A stretch of DNA of 42,394 nucleotides from Paenibacillus alba (GCF_013204855.1 NZ_JABMKZ010000002.1:698788-741181), one strand, 5' to 3'. Shown: positions 16,814 through 24,912, counted from the stretch's first letter. A program made the numbers and translations. Notes: a model not told the origin generated them from the sequence alone.

Positions 16814-18307
16814 TTATTCCGTCGTCAGCTCTAAAACAGTAACAGACATCGGAACCAAATCAACTCGCAAAATGCGACCCTCCAGCGTAAAAGCTGTAAA
16901 AGCTGCCGGAGCCACTTGATCGGGATGCTCAAACGTATTGTGTCCATCAACCTTGTCAGCGGACAGGATCGTTCCAACAACTTTCACTTTGTCTTCAACC
17001 AAGCCTCGAAGTTCAATCTCTACGGCTGCGTTCGACTGATGGTCCAAATTGCACAAGCTGATATGGATGCGTCCTTCATCATCTTTTGATGCTGAGCTCG
17101 ATATTTGCGGAATCGCCTGTTTGTCATTTTTTACAACCTGAGATGTTAGATGGATATCGAGCAGTTGTGCATCCTGATGTACTTTGTACATGTCGAACAC
17201 ATGATACGTGGGTGTAAGAAGCATCTTCTCGCCTTCGGTTAAAATGACAGCTTGAAGGACATTCACCAACTGAGCCAAATTTGCCATCTGAACACGGTCA
17301 CAATGTTGGTTGAACAGATTCAAGGTAATGGCTGCAGCAAGTGCATCGCGAATTGTATTCTGTTGATAAAGAAAGCCAGGATTCGTTCCCGGTTCCACAT
17401 CATACCAAGTTCCCCATTCATCGACGAGCAGGCCGATTCGCTTCTCTGGATCATATTGATCCATGATGGCAGAGTGTTTTACAAGCAGTTCTTCCATATA
17501 AAGCGCTTGCTTCAAGGTGCGTAACCACTGTTCTTCGGGAAACCCCGTTGCTGCGCCCTTCTCCTGCCAGGAATCACCTGTGATCGTGTAATAATGCAGC
17601 GTTGTGGAATCCATAAAACGATGAGCTTGCTTCATCAACGTTTCCATCCAATGGTAGTCATCCCCGTTAGGTCCACAAGCAATCTTATGTATGCGATTAT
17701 CTCCGTAATTTCGGACATAGGTCTGGAATTGGCGGTACAAATCAGCATAATACTCAGGGCGCATATTGCCTCCGCATCCCCAGTTCTCATTGCCGACACC
17801 GAAGTATTTCACCTTCCATGGCTCAGTTCTCCCATTCGCTTCACGCAGCTCAGCCATGGGGGACACACCTTCGAAGGTCATATACTCCACCCACTCTGAC
17901 ATTTCCTGAACGGTACCGCTTCCGACATTGCCATTAATGTAAGGCTCACATTCCAGCAGCTCACAGAGCATCATGAATTCATGTGTACCAAAATGGTTAT
18001 TTTCCACCACGCCGCCCCAATGGGTATTAATCATCCGTTTGCGCAATTCACGCGGACCGATGCCGTCCTTCCAATGATACTCATCTGCGAAGCAGCCTCC
18101 AGGCCATCTAAGCACGGGGATCTTCATTTTCTTCAAAGCCGCAACGACATCATTGCGAATGCCATTCGTATTGGGAATGGGAGAATCTTCTCCTACCCAT
18201 AGTCCTTCATAAATGCAACGACCGAGATGTTCGGAGAAATGACCATAAATATTGCGATTTATTGTACCTTTAACCCTATCCGTGTTGACAGTAATCCGGT
18301 TCGTCAT
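16814..18307 (-). CDS. GH51 alpha-L-arabinofuranosidase
   Basis: The protein has 497 residues, the usual length for bacterial intracellular GH51 enzymes, with no signal peptide. The catalytic acid/base is Glu174 in [11 protein letters not shown] and the nucleophile is Glu297 in [22 protein letters not shown] (67-79) and the C-terminal beta-domain [13 protein letters not shown] also match the family. It releases terminal arabinose from arabinan or arabinoxylan oligosaccharides in the cytoplasm. GGAG lies 10 nt before the ATG. A promoter overlapped by a cre-like site lies upstream, so catabolite repression is likely. Confidence 0.95.
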   Translation of the reverse strand: MTNRITVNTDRVKGTINRNIYGHFSEHLGRCIYEGLWVGEDSPIPNTNGIRNDVVAALKKMKIPVLRWPGGCFADEYHWKDGIGPRELRKRMINTHWGGVVENNHFGTHEFMMLCELLECEPYINGNVGSGTVQEMSEWVEYMTFEGVSPMAELREANGRTEPWKVKYFGVGNENWGCGGNMRPEYYADLYRQFQTYVRNYGDNRIHKIACGPNGDDYHWMETLMKQAHRFMDSTTLHYYTITGDSWQEKGAATGFPEEQWLRTLKQALYMEELLVKHSAIMDQYDPEKRIGLLVDEWGTWYDVEPGTNPGFLYQQNTIRDALAAAITLNLFNQHCDRVQMANLAQLVNVLQAVILTEGEKMLLTPTYHVFDMYKVHQDAQLLDIHLTSQVVKNDKQAIPQISSSASKDDEGRIHISLCNLDHQSNAAVEIELRGLVEDKVKVVGTILSADKVDGHNTFEHPDQVAPAAFTAFTLEGRILRVDLVPMSVTVLELTTE

Positions 18308-18371
18308 GGGAAGTTCGCTCCTAGTATTAATAAATTAATTAATCGATAAGGAAAATTATTAATCAACTACT

Positions 18372-18400
18372 ATCATAAAAGGATATATCTTCTTTTGCAA
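18372..18400 (-). promoter_or_regulatory. Promoter of the arabinofuranosidase gene
   Basis: On the minus strand, TTGCAA (18395-18400) and TATGAT (18372-18377) are separated by exactly 17 nt. The -10 box is 65 nt upstream of the start codon. The spacing and the overlapping cre-like site make this a good vegetative-sigma candidate. Confidence 0.6.
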
Positions 18401-18409
18401 CCGTTTTAT
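18396..18409. promoter_or_regulatory. Candidate cre site overlapping the arabinofuranosidase promoter
   Basis: TGCAACCGTTTTAT matches the loose cre consensus TGNAANCGNWNNCW at all but one position and overlaps the -35 box, a position where CcpA would block RNA polymerase. The call is by eye. Confidence 0.5.
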
Positions 18410-18420
18410 TTGCGTACTAA

Positions 18421-18567
18421 GCAGGGGGACTGTACGGCCTATTTGACAGAATCGGCGCAGGTTGGATGCTCTTCTTCTGGGCAGCCCCAAAAGTAGATTT
18501 ATTTACTTGGCAGCTTCTTTTTCTTTTTTCACAGCTTGGGAGTGTGGTTGGTGGTGCCCCCAGATAA
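18421..18567 (+). pseudogene. Possible C-terminal fragment of a membrane protein
   Basis: A 48-residue plus-strand reading follows a stop codon at 18418-18420 and has no start codon. It is rich in Leu, Phe, Gly and Trp (LYGLFDRIGAGWMLFFWAAP, then VDLFTWQLLFLFSQLGSVVG) and looks like two membrane helices. It ends in a TAA at the left edge of the first 77-bp repeat. It may be a decayed gene end or a chance reading, and I cannot name a family. Confidence 0.3.
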
Positions 18568-18640
18568 GAGTCACCAAAGACTTCTATTCGCGAACAATTG
18601 CCGCTTTTCATACAAATAGGAGCTTCTAGAGACTCTTATC
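18563..18640. repeat. Long palindromic repeat, unit A
   Basis: This is a ~78-bp unit beginning GATAAGAGTC and ending GACTCTTATC. Its left arm (to CTTCTATTCG) pairs with its right arm (from CAAATAGGAGCTTCTAGAG), so the element can form a long imperfect hairpin. It is about 85% identical to unit B, which lies 36 bp away in the same orientation. Confidence 0.8.
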
Positions 18641-18676
18641 TCTACATATGAGGGAGTTTTGGCGTGTTTAACCATC

Positions 18677-18753
18677 GATAAGAGTCTCCAAAGACTTCTA
18701 TTCGTGAAAAAATGCTACTTTTTATACAAATAGGAGCTTCTAGAGACTCTTAT
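18677..18753. repeat. Long palindromic repeat, unit B
   Basis: This is the second copy, with the same arms and orientation as 18563-18640 and differences mainly in the loop. It lies directly upstream of the terminator hairpin that follows the MFS gene. Short open frames over it are artefacts of the repeat. Confidence 0.8.
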
Positions 18754-18761
18754 TTGCGAAA

Positions 18762-18805
18762 CAAAGAAGGGCTGCCCACAAGGTCTTGTGACCTTAGGAC
18801 AGCCC
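18762..18805 (-). terminator. Terminator of the MFS transporter gene
   Basis: On the minus strand GGGCTG pairs with CAGCCC, with an inner stem AAGGTC/GACCTT. It is followed by the T-rich TTCTTTGTTTC and lies about 60 nt past the stop at 18865. Confidence 0.7.
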
Positions 18806-18864
18806 CTTGCTTCGTTGGGATGCTATCTTCTTCCCCGCATATTCTGAAAGCCTCATTAATCTGC

Positions 18865-20136
18865 TTACGAAACAGCAATTACGGGTTTCCTTGCAATGCG
18901 GACTGCCATCAAAGCGGCAATTAAACAAATGAATCCAGCTCCGAGGAACGGAAGCGTATAGCTGCCCAGCCATTCCCGGACAAGTCCTCCGCTGTAAGCC
19001 GCTGCGGAAGCACCGATTTGGTGAGCGACGACAACCCAGCCGAAGATCATGCCGGCTTTCTCTCTTCCGAACTCAACAGACGCAAGCTTAACCGTAGGCG
19101 GAACTGTTGCGATCCAATCCAAACCGTAGAAGACCGAGAATATCAACAATGAAGTTGGACCTGCATCCAAGGCAAAAGGCAGGAACAACAAAGAAAGTCC
19201 GCGCAACCCATAGTACCAGAACAGCAGCCAGCGATTGTCGAATCGGTCCGATAACCAACCGGAAAGCGTCGTGCCAATTAAATCAAACAGTCCCATTAAT
19301 GCGAGCAGTCCAGCCGCCATAATTTCGGGAATACCATGATCGCCGCAAGCCGGAATCAGGTGGGTACCGATTAAACCATTGGTCGAGAAACCGCAGAAGA
19401 AGAAGGTACCTGCCAGCAGCAAGAATGTTTTGTTTTTCAAGGCAGAGAATAAGGTTTTGATAGGCGTTAAAAAGATGCTTCCTTTAAAAGCGTCCGGCTT
19501 TGCGACCTCGTCTGCGCCGTATGCGGCAATTCCCAAATCATAAGGATGATTTCGCATCCAAATCGCTACAATACCTATGAGTACTACAATGACAGCTACC
19601 GTTGTATAGATGGCATAGCGCCAGCCGATATCTACAATAATTTTGGCAAGGAGCGGCAGGAACAGCAGCTGCCCTGTCGCCGCGCTCGCAGTCAGCATAC
19701 CAACGACTAATCCTTTTCGCTTCACGAACCATTGATTGGAAACCGTGACACCTAGCACATTCGCCATCATCCCAGTCCCAAGTCCCGCCACTAACCCCCA
19801 AAGAATTTGAAACTGCCATAAGTGAGTCATCCAGGGTGTGACAGACAAACTTATCGCTAGAACAGACAACGAAATGAGCATGATTCTTCGAATGCCGAAT
19901 TTTACTAATAACGCCGCTGAAAAAGGACCAACTAAGCCATATAAGAAAATGCCCACTGAGATAACGCCGGATATCCCGCCTCGCGTCCAACCGAACTCTT
20001 TCTCGAAGGGAAGCATCAAAATGCTTGGCATTGCCCTAATTCCCGCTGCGACAAGCAAGGTGACGAAAGTAATCAGCACAACGATCCATCCATAAAATAA
20101 AGGGGATGACTTAACACTTGGATTCATTTGATTCAT
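18865..20136 (-). CDS. MFS transporter (monocarboxylate/OFA-like)
   Basis: The protein has 423 residues and about 12 membrane helices, with the opening FYGWIVVLITFVTLLVAAGI typical of OFA or monocarboxylate-type major facilitator proteins. The loop NQWFVKRKGLVVGM after helix 4 and SGWLSDRFDNRW in the second half are family-type cytoplasmic loops. The substrate is not predictable but could be an organic acid or a toxic compound. GGGGGTG precedes the ATG. A 22-bp operator-like site identical to one upstream of the adjacent marR gene lies 16-37 nt before the start, so it is probably controlled by that regulator. Confidence 0.88.
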   Translation of the reverse strand: MNQMNPSVKSSPLFYGWIVVLITFVTLLVAAGIRAMPSILMLPFEKEFGWTRGGISGVISVGIFLYGLVGPFSAALLVKFGIRRIMLISLSVLAISLSVTPWMTHLWQFQILWGLVAGLGTGMMANVLGVTVSNQWFVKRKGLVVGMLTASAATGQLLFLPLLAKIIVDIGWRYAIYTTVAVIVVLIGIVAIWMRNHPYDLGIAAYGADEVAKPDAFKGSIFLTPIKTLFSALKNKTFLLLAGTFFFCGFSTNGLIGTHLIPACGDHGIPEIMAAGLLALMGLFDLIGTTLSGWLSDRFDNRWLLFWYYGLRGLSLLFLPFALDAGPTSLLIFSVFYGLDWIATVPPTVKLASVEFGREKAGMIFGWVVVAHQIGASAAAYSGGLVREWLGSYTLPFLGAGFICLIAALMAVRIARKPVIAVS

Positions 20137-20151
20137 GAAAACACACCCCCA

Positions 20152-20173
20152 ATATTAGTTGTACATACAAAAT
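20152..20173 (-). promoter_or_regulatory. MarR operator-like site 1 (MFS gene)
   Basis: A 22-bp sequence centred on the near-palindrome TTGTACATACAA. Its exact reverse complement occurs at 20678-20699 upstream of marR. Its position just before the MFS start is suited to repression. Confidence 0.65.
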
Positions 20174-20185
20174 AAAACGAAAAAA

Positions 20186-20608
20186 TTATTTTTCCAATTC
20201 CTCACTCGTCACAACAAGCTGATTTGAAAGATTAACTGCACGCTCATCTCCCAGCACTTCACTGTAGCGTTCTTTTAACCTTTTGGAAGCTTTGCGAATT
20301 TCATCTAAAAGTGCTGTGCCTTTGGGAGTGGGATACACGAGCACTGTTTTGCCAGATACTTGGCGTTCAACCAATTGTTTGCCTTCCAATTTATCGATAA
20401 ATCTTGTCAATGTGGACGCAGCGATATACAGCTTTTCCGCTAGTTCCTTCTGGGAAATGCCGGGCGTGTTATTCACTAGTCGAATTAAATAGCCGTACAT
20501 CGGGGTCAATCCGGTTGAGGCAAATTCTTCTTCAGCCATTTTGGTGATGGCACGACTTAATCGGTTTGTCGTAAAAAACAAGCAAGTTTGCAAGAAGTCT
20601 TCGTCCAT
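20186..20608 (-). CDS. MarR-family transcriptional regulator
   Basis: The protein is about 140 residues with a winged helix-turn-helix (GISQKELAEKLYIAASTLTRFIDKLEGKQLVERQ, residues ~50-85, followed by a wing ending in VYPTPKGTALL). MarR proteins are usually dimeric repressors released by small phenolic or oxidising ligands. The ATG at 20608 has AGGAGTG at good spacing; the GTG 9 nt upstream lies inside that ribosome site. Two identical operator-like sites flank the gene, one before its own promoter region and one before the MFS gene, which suggests autoregulation and control of the transporter. Confidence 0.9.
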   Translation of the reverse strand: MDEDFLQTCLFFTTNRLSRAITKMAEEEFASTGLTPMYGYLIRLVNNTPGISQKELAEKLYIAASTLTRFIDKLEGKQLVERQVSGKTVLVYPTPKGTALLDEIRKASKRLKERYSEVLGDERAVNLSNQLVVTSEELEK

Positions 20609-20677
20609 GATCGTCACTCCTATCTTAATCTTCTAATTCGTATATGCAGGGTTAATATTCCCTTTTCCATATTTCCT

Positions 20678-20699
20678 ATTTTGTATGTACAACTAATAT
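20678..20699 (+). promoter_or_regulatory. MarR operator-like site 2 (marR/nitroreductase gap)
   Basis: A 22-bp sequence with core TTGTATGTACAA, the perfect reverse complement of the site at 20152-20173. It is 70-91 nt upstream of the marR start and about 140 nt upstream of the divergent nitroreductase gene. Confidence 0.65.
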
Positions 20700-20757
20700 A
20701 AAACGCGATCGTAAATCTGTCAATACAGATCCATAAGAAGCTAAAAAACGACAATGA

Positions 20758-20786
20758 TTGACATATGTCCAAATAAAGCTTATGAT
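20758..20786 (+). promoter_or_regulatory. Promoter of the nitroreductase gene
   Basis: A perfect TTGACA (20758-20763) and TATGAT (20781-20786) are separated by 17 nt. The start codon at 20838 lies about 50 nt downstream. This is one of the strongest promoter matches in the window. Confidence 0.75.
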
Positions 20787-20803
20787 TGTCTCATAATAAA
20801 GAA

Positions 20804-20817
20804 TCTTAAATTTAAGA
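20804..20817. promoter_or_regulatory. Perfect 14-bp palindrome downstream of the nitroreductase promoter
   Basis: TCTTAAATTTAAGA lies 17-30 nt past the -10 box, inside the 5' untranslated region, where a repressor could block transcription. The regulator is unknown; the motif differs from the adjacent MarR-type sites. Confidence 0.4.
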
Positions 20818-20837
20818 CATAATTGGAGTGTGTACTT

Positions 20838-21464
20838 ATGAGTGATTTTATATCCATCGTGAAAGAACGTCGGTCAGCCAATAAATTTATTCCGAATATC
20901 GAAATTCCGAATGAAGATTTAAATGACATGTTCAATACCGTCAAGTTTGCCCCGTCAGCTTTTAACCTCCAGCATTCCCATTACATCGTGGTAAAAGATC
21001 CTACGGTCAAGGATGCTGTCTACAACGCTGCATACAAACAGTACAAGGTCCAATCGGCTTCGGCTGTCATTGTCGTATTAGGCAGTCTCGATGCCTATCA
21101 AGATGTGGCCAAAATCAATGAGGGTTTCCTTCAACTTGGTGTATTCAGCAAACAGGAATACGATATGACCGTGGAATCGGTCACTCAGTTTTATCAAGAG
21201 CGCGGCGAAGGCTTCATGCGCGATGAAGCTATTCGGAATGCCAGCCTCTCTGCTCAGCTCTTCATGCTCGCTGCCAAGGAAAAAGGCTGGGATACCTGCC
21301 CGATGATTGGCTTCGACCCAGAAATGCTAACGCAAGCGCTGAACATTCCAGCTAATTATGTACCAGTGCTGTTAGTCGCTCTTGGGAAGGAAGATACCGA
21401 GAAACGCAGACCTCGCGGCTACCGCAAACCGGTAGGAGAATTTGTGAGCTTTGATAAATTTTAA
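20838..21464 (+). CDS. Nitroreductase-family flavoprotein (NAD(P)H-dependent)
   Basis: The protein is about 208 residues, normal for FMN-dependent nitroreductases. The N-terminal IVKERRSANKF is the FMN-phosphate binding motif, followed by KFAPSAFNLQHSHYIVV and the late WDTCPMIGFDPEML. It likely reduces nitro compounds or quinones using NAD(P)H, as in Firmicutes oxidative or electrophile stress responses. The ATG at 20838 has GGAGTG upstream; the TTG at 20823 precedes that ribosome site and was rejected. It is divergent from a marR gene and ends at a strong bidirectional terminator. Confidence 0.9.
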   Translation: MSDFISIVKERRSANKFIPNIEIPNEDLNDMFNTVKFAPSAFNLQHSHYIVVKDPTVKDAVYNAAYKQYKVQSASAVIVVLGSLDAYQDVAKINEGFLQLGVFSKQEYDMTVESVTQFYQERGEGFMRDEAIRNASLSAQLFMLAAKEKGWDTCPMIGFDPEMLTQALNIPANYVPVLLVALGKEDTEKRRPRGYRKPVGEFVSFDKF

Positions 21465-21485
21465 GCATCGCTAGATTAAAAGAAA

Positions 21486-21527
21486 AACGATGGAACCAGA
21501 TGAAACATCTGGATGCCATCGTTTTTT
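21486..21527. terminator. Bidirectional rho-independent terminator
   Basis: AACGATGG and CCATCGTT, with inner arms CCAGATG and CATCTGG, form a long stem around a short loop. A-rich and T-rich flanks (GTTTTTTCATTTT) allow function on both strands. It separates the convergent nitroreductase and nitronate monooxygenase genes. Confidence 0.85.
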
Positions 21528-21532
21528 CATTT

Positions 21533-22609
21533 TTAAGCCAAAATGACTCTAGCCTCTTGAACCGTCTGCGCAACGATGTCTTCCGCCGATTGCTCTGAGG
21601 TCAGCAGCCCTGTCCCCTGCCCTGCCCATAATGACATATACTCGGCATTCTGCGTGGCAGCGGCAGCATTTCGAATCTCGCGTGTCAGCGTATTTTGCGT
21701 CGGGAATGGCAGTGGATCTATGCCGCTTGCTTCCCATTGACGGATAAATGTATTCTTAATCCCGCGTGCCGGACGACCTGAGAACCCTTTCGTCAACACG
21801 GTGCTTTCTTCAGTGCTTCCGAGCAAAGCTCGTTTGTACACGGCGTGGGCACCAGATTCTACTGCCGTTAAGAAGCGCGTACCCATCTGAACGCCTTGGG
21901 CACCAAGTGCTAACGCGGCAACAAGTCCTCTACCATCCATGATGCCTCCGGCTGCAATCACCGGAATGCTGAGCTTGTCCACCATTTGGGGGACTAACGC
22001 CATGGTGCCAATGTTCGCTCCCATCGGATGAGCCGCTATGTCAAATGTGCCGCGATGCCCTCCGGCTTCTGTTCCTTGGGCAACTACCGCATCACATCCC
22101 GCTTCTTGTGCCAGCAACGCTTCTTGAACCGTCGTCACCATCGCAACCACGAGAAGGCCGGCCGACTTTGCCTGCTTCATATAAGCTTCCGGCAGTACGC
22201 CAAAAGCCGTGCTGATAACGGGGACCTTCTCCTCCAGCAGGACAGCAATCTGCTCTTCGAACAGGTCCGGCGACGTTATTTCCCTAATATCAGCAGCCGA
22301 TAACCCAACGGCTGCCCTCATCGGATTCAAAACACGCAGCGCTTCATCCATTCTTGTTTGATCATCGCTGGTCCGAATCGCAAAAAGATTAACCCCAAAA
22401 GGCGCTGCGGTTTGCATCCGTATCTCCTGAATAGCTTTACGAATCGTGCTTGGTTCCATATACGCGGCTCCCAAAGTTCCCAGTCCACCCGCATTGGATA
22501 CGCCGCTTGTCAACTGAACTGTCGAAGGTCCACCTGCCATTCCTGCCAGAAAAATCGGATATCGAATGCCGAATTGTTGACACAACGCTGTTTCAAGTTG
22601 AATGTTCAT
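21533..22609 (-). CDS. Nitronate monooxygenase / NAD(P)H-dependent flavin oxidoreductase
   Basis: The protein is about 358 residues forming an FMN-binding TIM barrel. YPIFLAGMAGGPSTVQLTSGVSNAGGLGTLG at the N terminus, QGTEAGGHRG in the middle and PVIAAGGIMDGRGLVAALALGAQGVQMGTRF are the standard family blocks, including the His of AGGHRG near the active site. Such enzymes oxidise alkyl nitronates such as propionate-3-nitronate or act as general flavin oxidoreductases. The ATG at 22609 has GGAGGAACGG upstream; the longer reading to 22693 would overlap the SulP gene. It lies 73 bp after the SulP gene and may be cotranscribed. Confidence 0.9.
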   Translation of the reverse strand: MNIQLETALCQQFGIRYPIFLAGMAGGPSTVQLTSGVSNAGGLGTLGAAYMEPSTIRKAIQEIRMQTAAPFGVNLFAIRTSDDQTRMDEALRVLNPMRAAVGLSAADIREITSPDLFEEQIAVLLEEKVPVISTAFGVLPEAYMKQAKSAGLLVVAMVTTVQEALLAQEAGCDAVVAQGTEAGGHRGTFDIAAHPMGANIGTMALVPQMVDKLSIPVIAAGGIMDGRGLVAALALGAQGVQMGTRFLTAVESGAHAVYKRALLGSTEESTVLTKGFSGRPARGIKNTFIRQWEASGIDPLPFPTQNTLTREIRNAAAATQNAEYMSLWAGQGTGLLTSEQSAEDIVAQTVQEARVILA

Positions 22610-22682
22610 CCGTTCCTCCAGTTGATTTAATCGCACTTCATTAAACATATCGCAAACGCTGTACGGCTTGCAAGTATTCGCA

Positions 22683-23855
22683 CTACACAGCATTTATCGG
22701 CTTTCGTGCTCGATACAGAAGCACAATCAGGTGAATGGCAACACCAACGGCAACACCTTTGGCCAAATCACGCGTGACCACGGACACGGCTGCGGTCATC
22801 ACCATAATAATCCCATCGCTCTTGGGCTTGCGGCGCATGGCCCAGACATATTTCCAATCAAAAATTTCGTAGCAAACCATGAGCATGACACCGATCAATG
22901 CAGCCATAGGAATCAAAGCGACTACTTTCCCGAACGCTACGATAAGCAGCAGTAAGCCAACCCCTGCGGCCAAATTGGATAATCGGCCTCGTCCGCCGAG
23001 CTTCGTATTAATGACGGATTCGGCAACAAGCGCACAGCCAGCCATCCCGCCAAACCAGCCCGACACGAAATTCGCTATGCCTTGACCTTTCATTTCCTTT
23101 TCCTTGCTTGTTACTGTTCCCGTCCGTTCATCTATTAAGTTTTGCGTCAGCAGTGTTTCGAAGTACCCAACAACTGCAAGTGACAATGAGTATGGCAAAA
23201 TGATAAGCAACGTCTGCCAATTCCACGCCACTTGGGGAATGTGCAGACTAGGCCACGCCGCAGTCAAAGGTGCAATATCCCCAACCGTTGTCATGGCTCC
23301 ACCGAGAAACAGCGTCAAGACGGTCATCGCCGTTACGGCAATAAGCGGAGAAGGAATCGCTTTAGTCACTTTTGGCCATAAATAAATAATGGCTAAAGTA
23401 CCAACGACGATAAGTCCCATCCACCACGACTCCCCATGGAAATATTTTAACTGGGATAGGAAAATCAGGATCGCTAATGCGTTAATAAAACCTATAACGA
23501 CCGCGTGCGGCACATAATTCATCCATCTCCCCATTTTCAATACGCCCATTAGCCATTGTAAAATACCCGTTAGCAAAGTCGCTGCGAATAAATACTCAAC
23601 GCCATGGTTAAGGACAAGTGAGGTCATGAGTACAGCCATGGAGCCGGCAGCAGCAGACAGCATGGCGGGCCTAGCCCCGAAGAAGGAGAGCACAATGAGC
23701 ATGCAGACTGATGCGTAAACGCCAACCATTGGATTCACGCCAGCAATAAAAGAAAACGCGATAGAATCTGGAATAAGTGCCAGTGTAGCGGTCAAACCGG
23801 CGAGTACGTCTGCCCTAACATTAAACAGCCAAACTCCCTTCAATCTTTGCAGCAT
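22683..23855 (-). CDS. SulP-family anion transporter without STAS domain
   Basis: The protein has 390 residues with about 11 membrane helices. RADVLAGLTATLALIPDSIAFSFIAGVNPMVGVYAS at the N terminus is the SulP hallmark. The family transports sulfate, bicarbonate or other anions. Most members are 500 or more residues with a cytoplasmic STAS domain; this one stops right after the membrane region, as in the short SulP subfamily. GGAGTT precedes the ATG. A 17-nt-spaced promoter lies 63 nt upstream. The downstream neighbour is nitronate monooxygenase. Confidence 0.88.
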   Translation of the reverse strand: MLQRLKGVWLFNVRADVLAGLTATLALIPDSIAFSFIAGVNPMVGVYASVCMLIVLSFFGARPAMLSAAAGSMAVLMTSLVLNHGVEYLFAATLLTGILQWLMGVLKMGRWMNYVPHAVVIGFINALAILIFLSQLKYFHGESWWMGLIVVGTLAIIYLWPKVTKAIPSPLIAVTAMTVLTLFLGGAMTTVGDIAPLTAAWPSLHIPQVAWNWQTLLIILPYSLSLAVVGYFETLLTQNLIDERTGTVTSKEKEMKGQGIANFVSGWFGGMAGCALVAESVINTKLGGRGRLSNLAAGVGLLLLIVAFGKVVALIPMAALIGVMLMVCYEIFDWKYVWAMRRKPKSDGIIMVMTAAVSVVTRDLAKGVAVGVAIHLIVLLYRARKPINAV

Positions 23856-23859
23856 AGAC

Positions 23860-23904
23860 TTACAACTCCTTTACTATGTTCAAATCCCTTGCGCGGGATC
23901 CCAT
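23860..23904 (-). CDS. Possible 14-residue leader ORF before the SulP gene
   Basis: ATG at 23904 has a near-perfect GGAGGTG upstream and reads MGSRARDLNIVKEL before a TAA four nucleotides from the SulP start. Its stop overlaps the SulP ribosome site, an arrangement suited to translational coupling. Against it, the predicted transcription start falls inside its own ribosome site. Confidence 0.3.
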   Translation of the reverse strand: MGSRARDLNIVKEL

Positions 23905-23917
23905 TTACACCTCCACG

Positions 23918-23946
23918 ATTGTACTACGGATTGTAATTCAGTACAA
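23918..23946 (-). promoter_or_regulatory. Promoter of the SulP gene
   Basis: On the minus strand TTGTAC (23941-23946) and TACAAT (23918-23923) are separated by 17 nt. The boxes also lie in an inverted repeat, TTGTACT with AGTACAA, that could serve as an operator. Confidence 0.55.
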
Positions 23947-23980
23947 AAAAACATTCGACTTATGCAGCGTTGTCTTTACG

Positions 23981-24016
23981 GACCAAATAAACCGAAGGCT
24001 CATCAGCCTCCGGTTT
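23981..24016 (-). terminator. Terminator after the PP2C-type phosphatase gene
   Basis: AAACCG/CGGTTT and AGGCT/AGCCT arms with one mismatch form a hairpin about 40 nt past the phosphatase stop, with TTTATTTGG following on the minus strand. It likely ends the transport and signalling cluster. Confidence 0.65.
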
Positions 24017-24057
24017 CAACGCAAAAATATTTATTAGAGCATCCAACATGCACTTGC

Positions 24058-24912
24058 CTAGTTTAATTGCAGCCAGATCCCGCTTTTATCATCCGATATT
24101 TTGAAGCGAGGGTAACGGATGCATTCCGGGTCTCCCTTTTCCAAAGCAATCAACCAATCTGCGTAGCTTTGAAGGTCCTTTGCCGTAATGCGGTTTACCA
24201 TCTCTTCGTCTGCTTGACCGTTGCTTTGGTCGGCCAAGCTTACTGGGAAAAAGAGCCCGTCAGTGACGAGAATCAGACTTTCCAGCCGTATTCGATTCAG
24301 CTTCCCGCTTTCGAAAAACAGCTCCGCTGCCGGATCTCCATTCATGACAGAATAGCCCTGTAAGGTATTCATCTTCTCTTTATTGGCAGCAATGCGCGGC
24401 TTTACTTGTGCCCACAGTTCTTCTTTGGTCTGGATGCCCGCAGCAATTCCCTGCTCCCACAACAGCTTGGACTGGTAATCAATGTGTGCCACATGATCGC
24501 GTGTAACGCTTCGAACAGAACCGTCTGCATACTTGGCATAAATCATGCAATCACCGGATTGAACATATTCAATATGCGTTTCCGTTACCCGAATGAGTGC
24601 AATACTCGCGGTCCAAAGCTGCTCTTTGACGGTAATATCAATGCCGGAAGCCACCATTTCATTATGGAGCTTCTCGTTAGCTTGATGAAGAAGCTCTGCC
24701 AATTCCTCGTCGCCTCGCAGGGACTCGGACTCCAGAAATTGCTTAATGAGCTGTGAAGCCAACCTGCCTCCTGTTTCCTGATTCGGTCCACGGAAAGGAA
24801 CAAGAGAGGTAGCACCATCAATGACTGCGTACAAAGCATGTGTTTCATTCACAACGACGGCATCTTCATTCCAAGCGGCGGTGCCTTGTATGGATATCCA
24901 ATCAAATTTCAT
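24058..24912 (-). CDS. PP2C-like serine/threonine protein phosphatase
   Basis: The protein has 284 residues with no membrane segment. Metal-binding motifs of the PP2C fold are visible: NEDA (about residue 15), VIDGATSL (about 30-37), QSGDCMIY (about 117), VTDGLF (about 217) and DDKSG near the C terminus. The sequence is more diverged than PrpC-type enzymes that partner PknB-type kinases, and no Ser/Thr kinase is nearby. A strong GGAGGTTACC precedes the ATG. It is the last gene of the seven-gene transport and signalling cluster, 32 nt after the second binding-protein gene, so it may dephosphorylate or be gated by a component of that pathway. Confidence 0.8.
   Translation of the reverse strand: MKFDWISIQGTAAWNEDAVVVNETHALYAVIDGATSLVPFRGPNQETGGRLASQLIKQFLESESLRGDEELAELLHQANEKLHNEMVASGIDITVKEQLWTASIALIRVTETHIEYVQSGDCMIYAKYADGSVRSVTRDHVAHIDYQSKLLWEQGIAAGIQTKEELWAQVKPRIAANKEKMNTLQGYSVMNGDPAAELFFESGKLNRIRLESLILVTDGLFFPVSLADQSNGQADEEMVNRITAKDLQSYADWLIALEKGDPECIRYPRFKISDDKSGIWLQLN

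Noticed and set aside
18417..18611. Minus-strand 64-residue ORF upstream of the GH51 gene
   Set aside because: Its N terminus is read from the palindromic repeat and no ribosome site is present.
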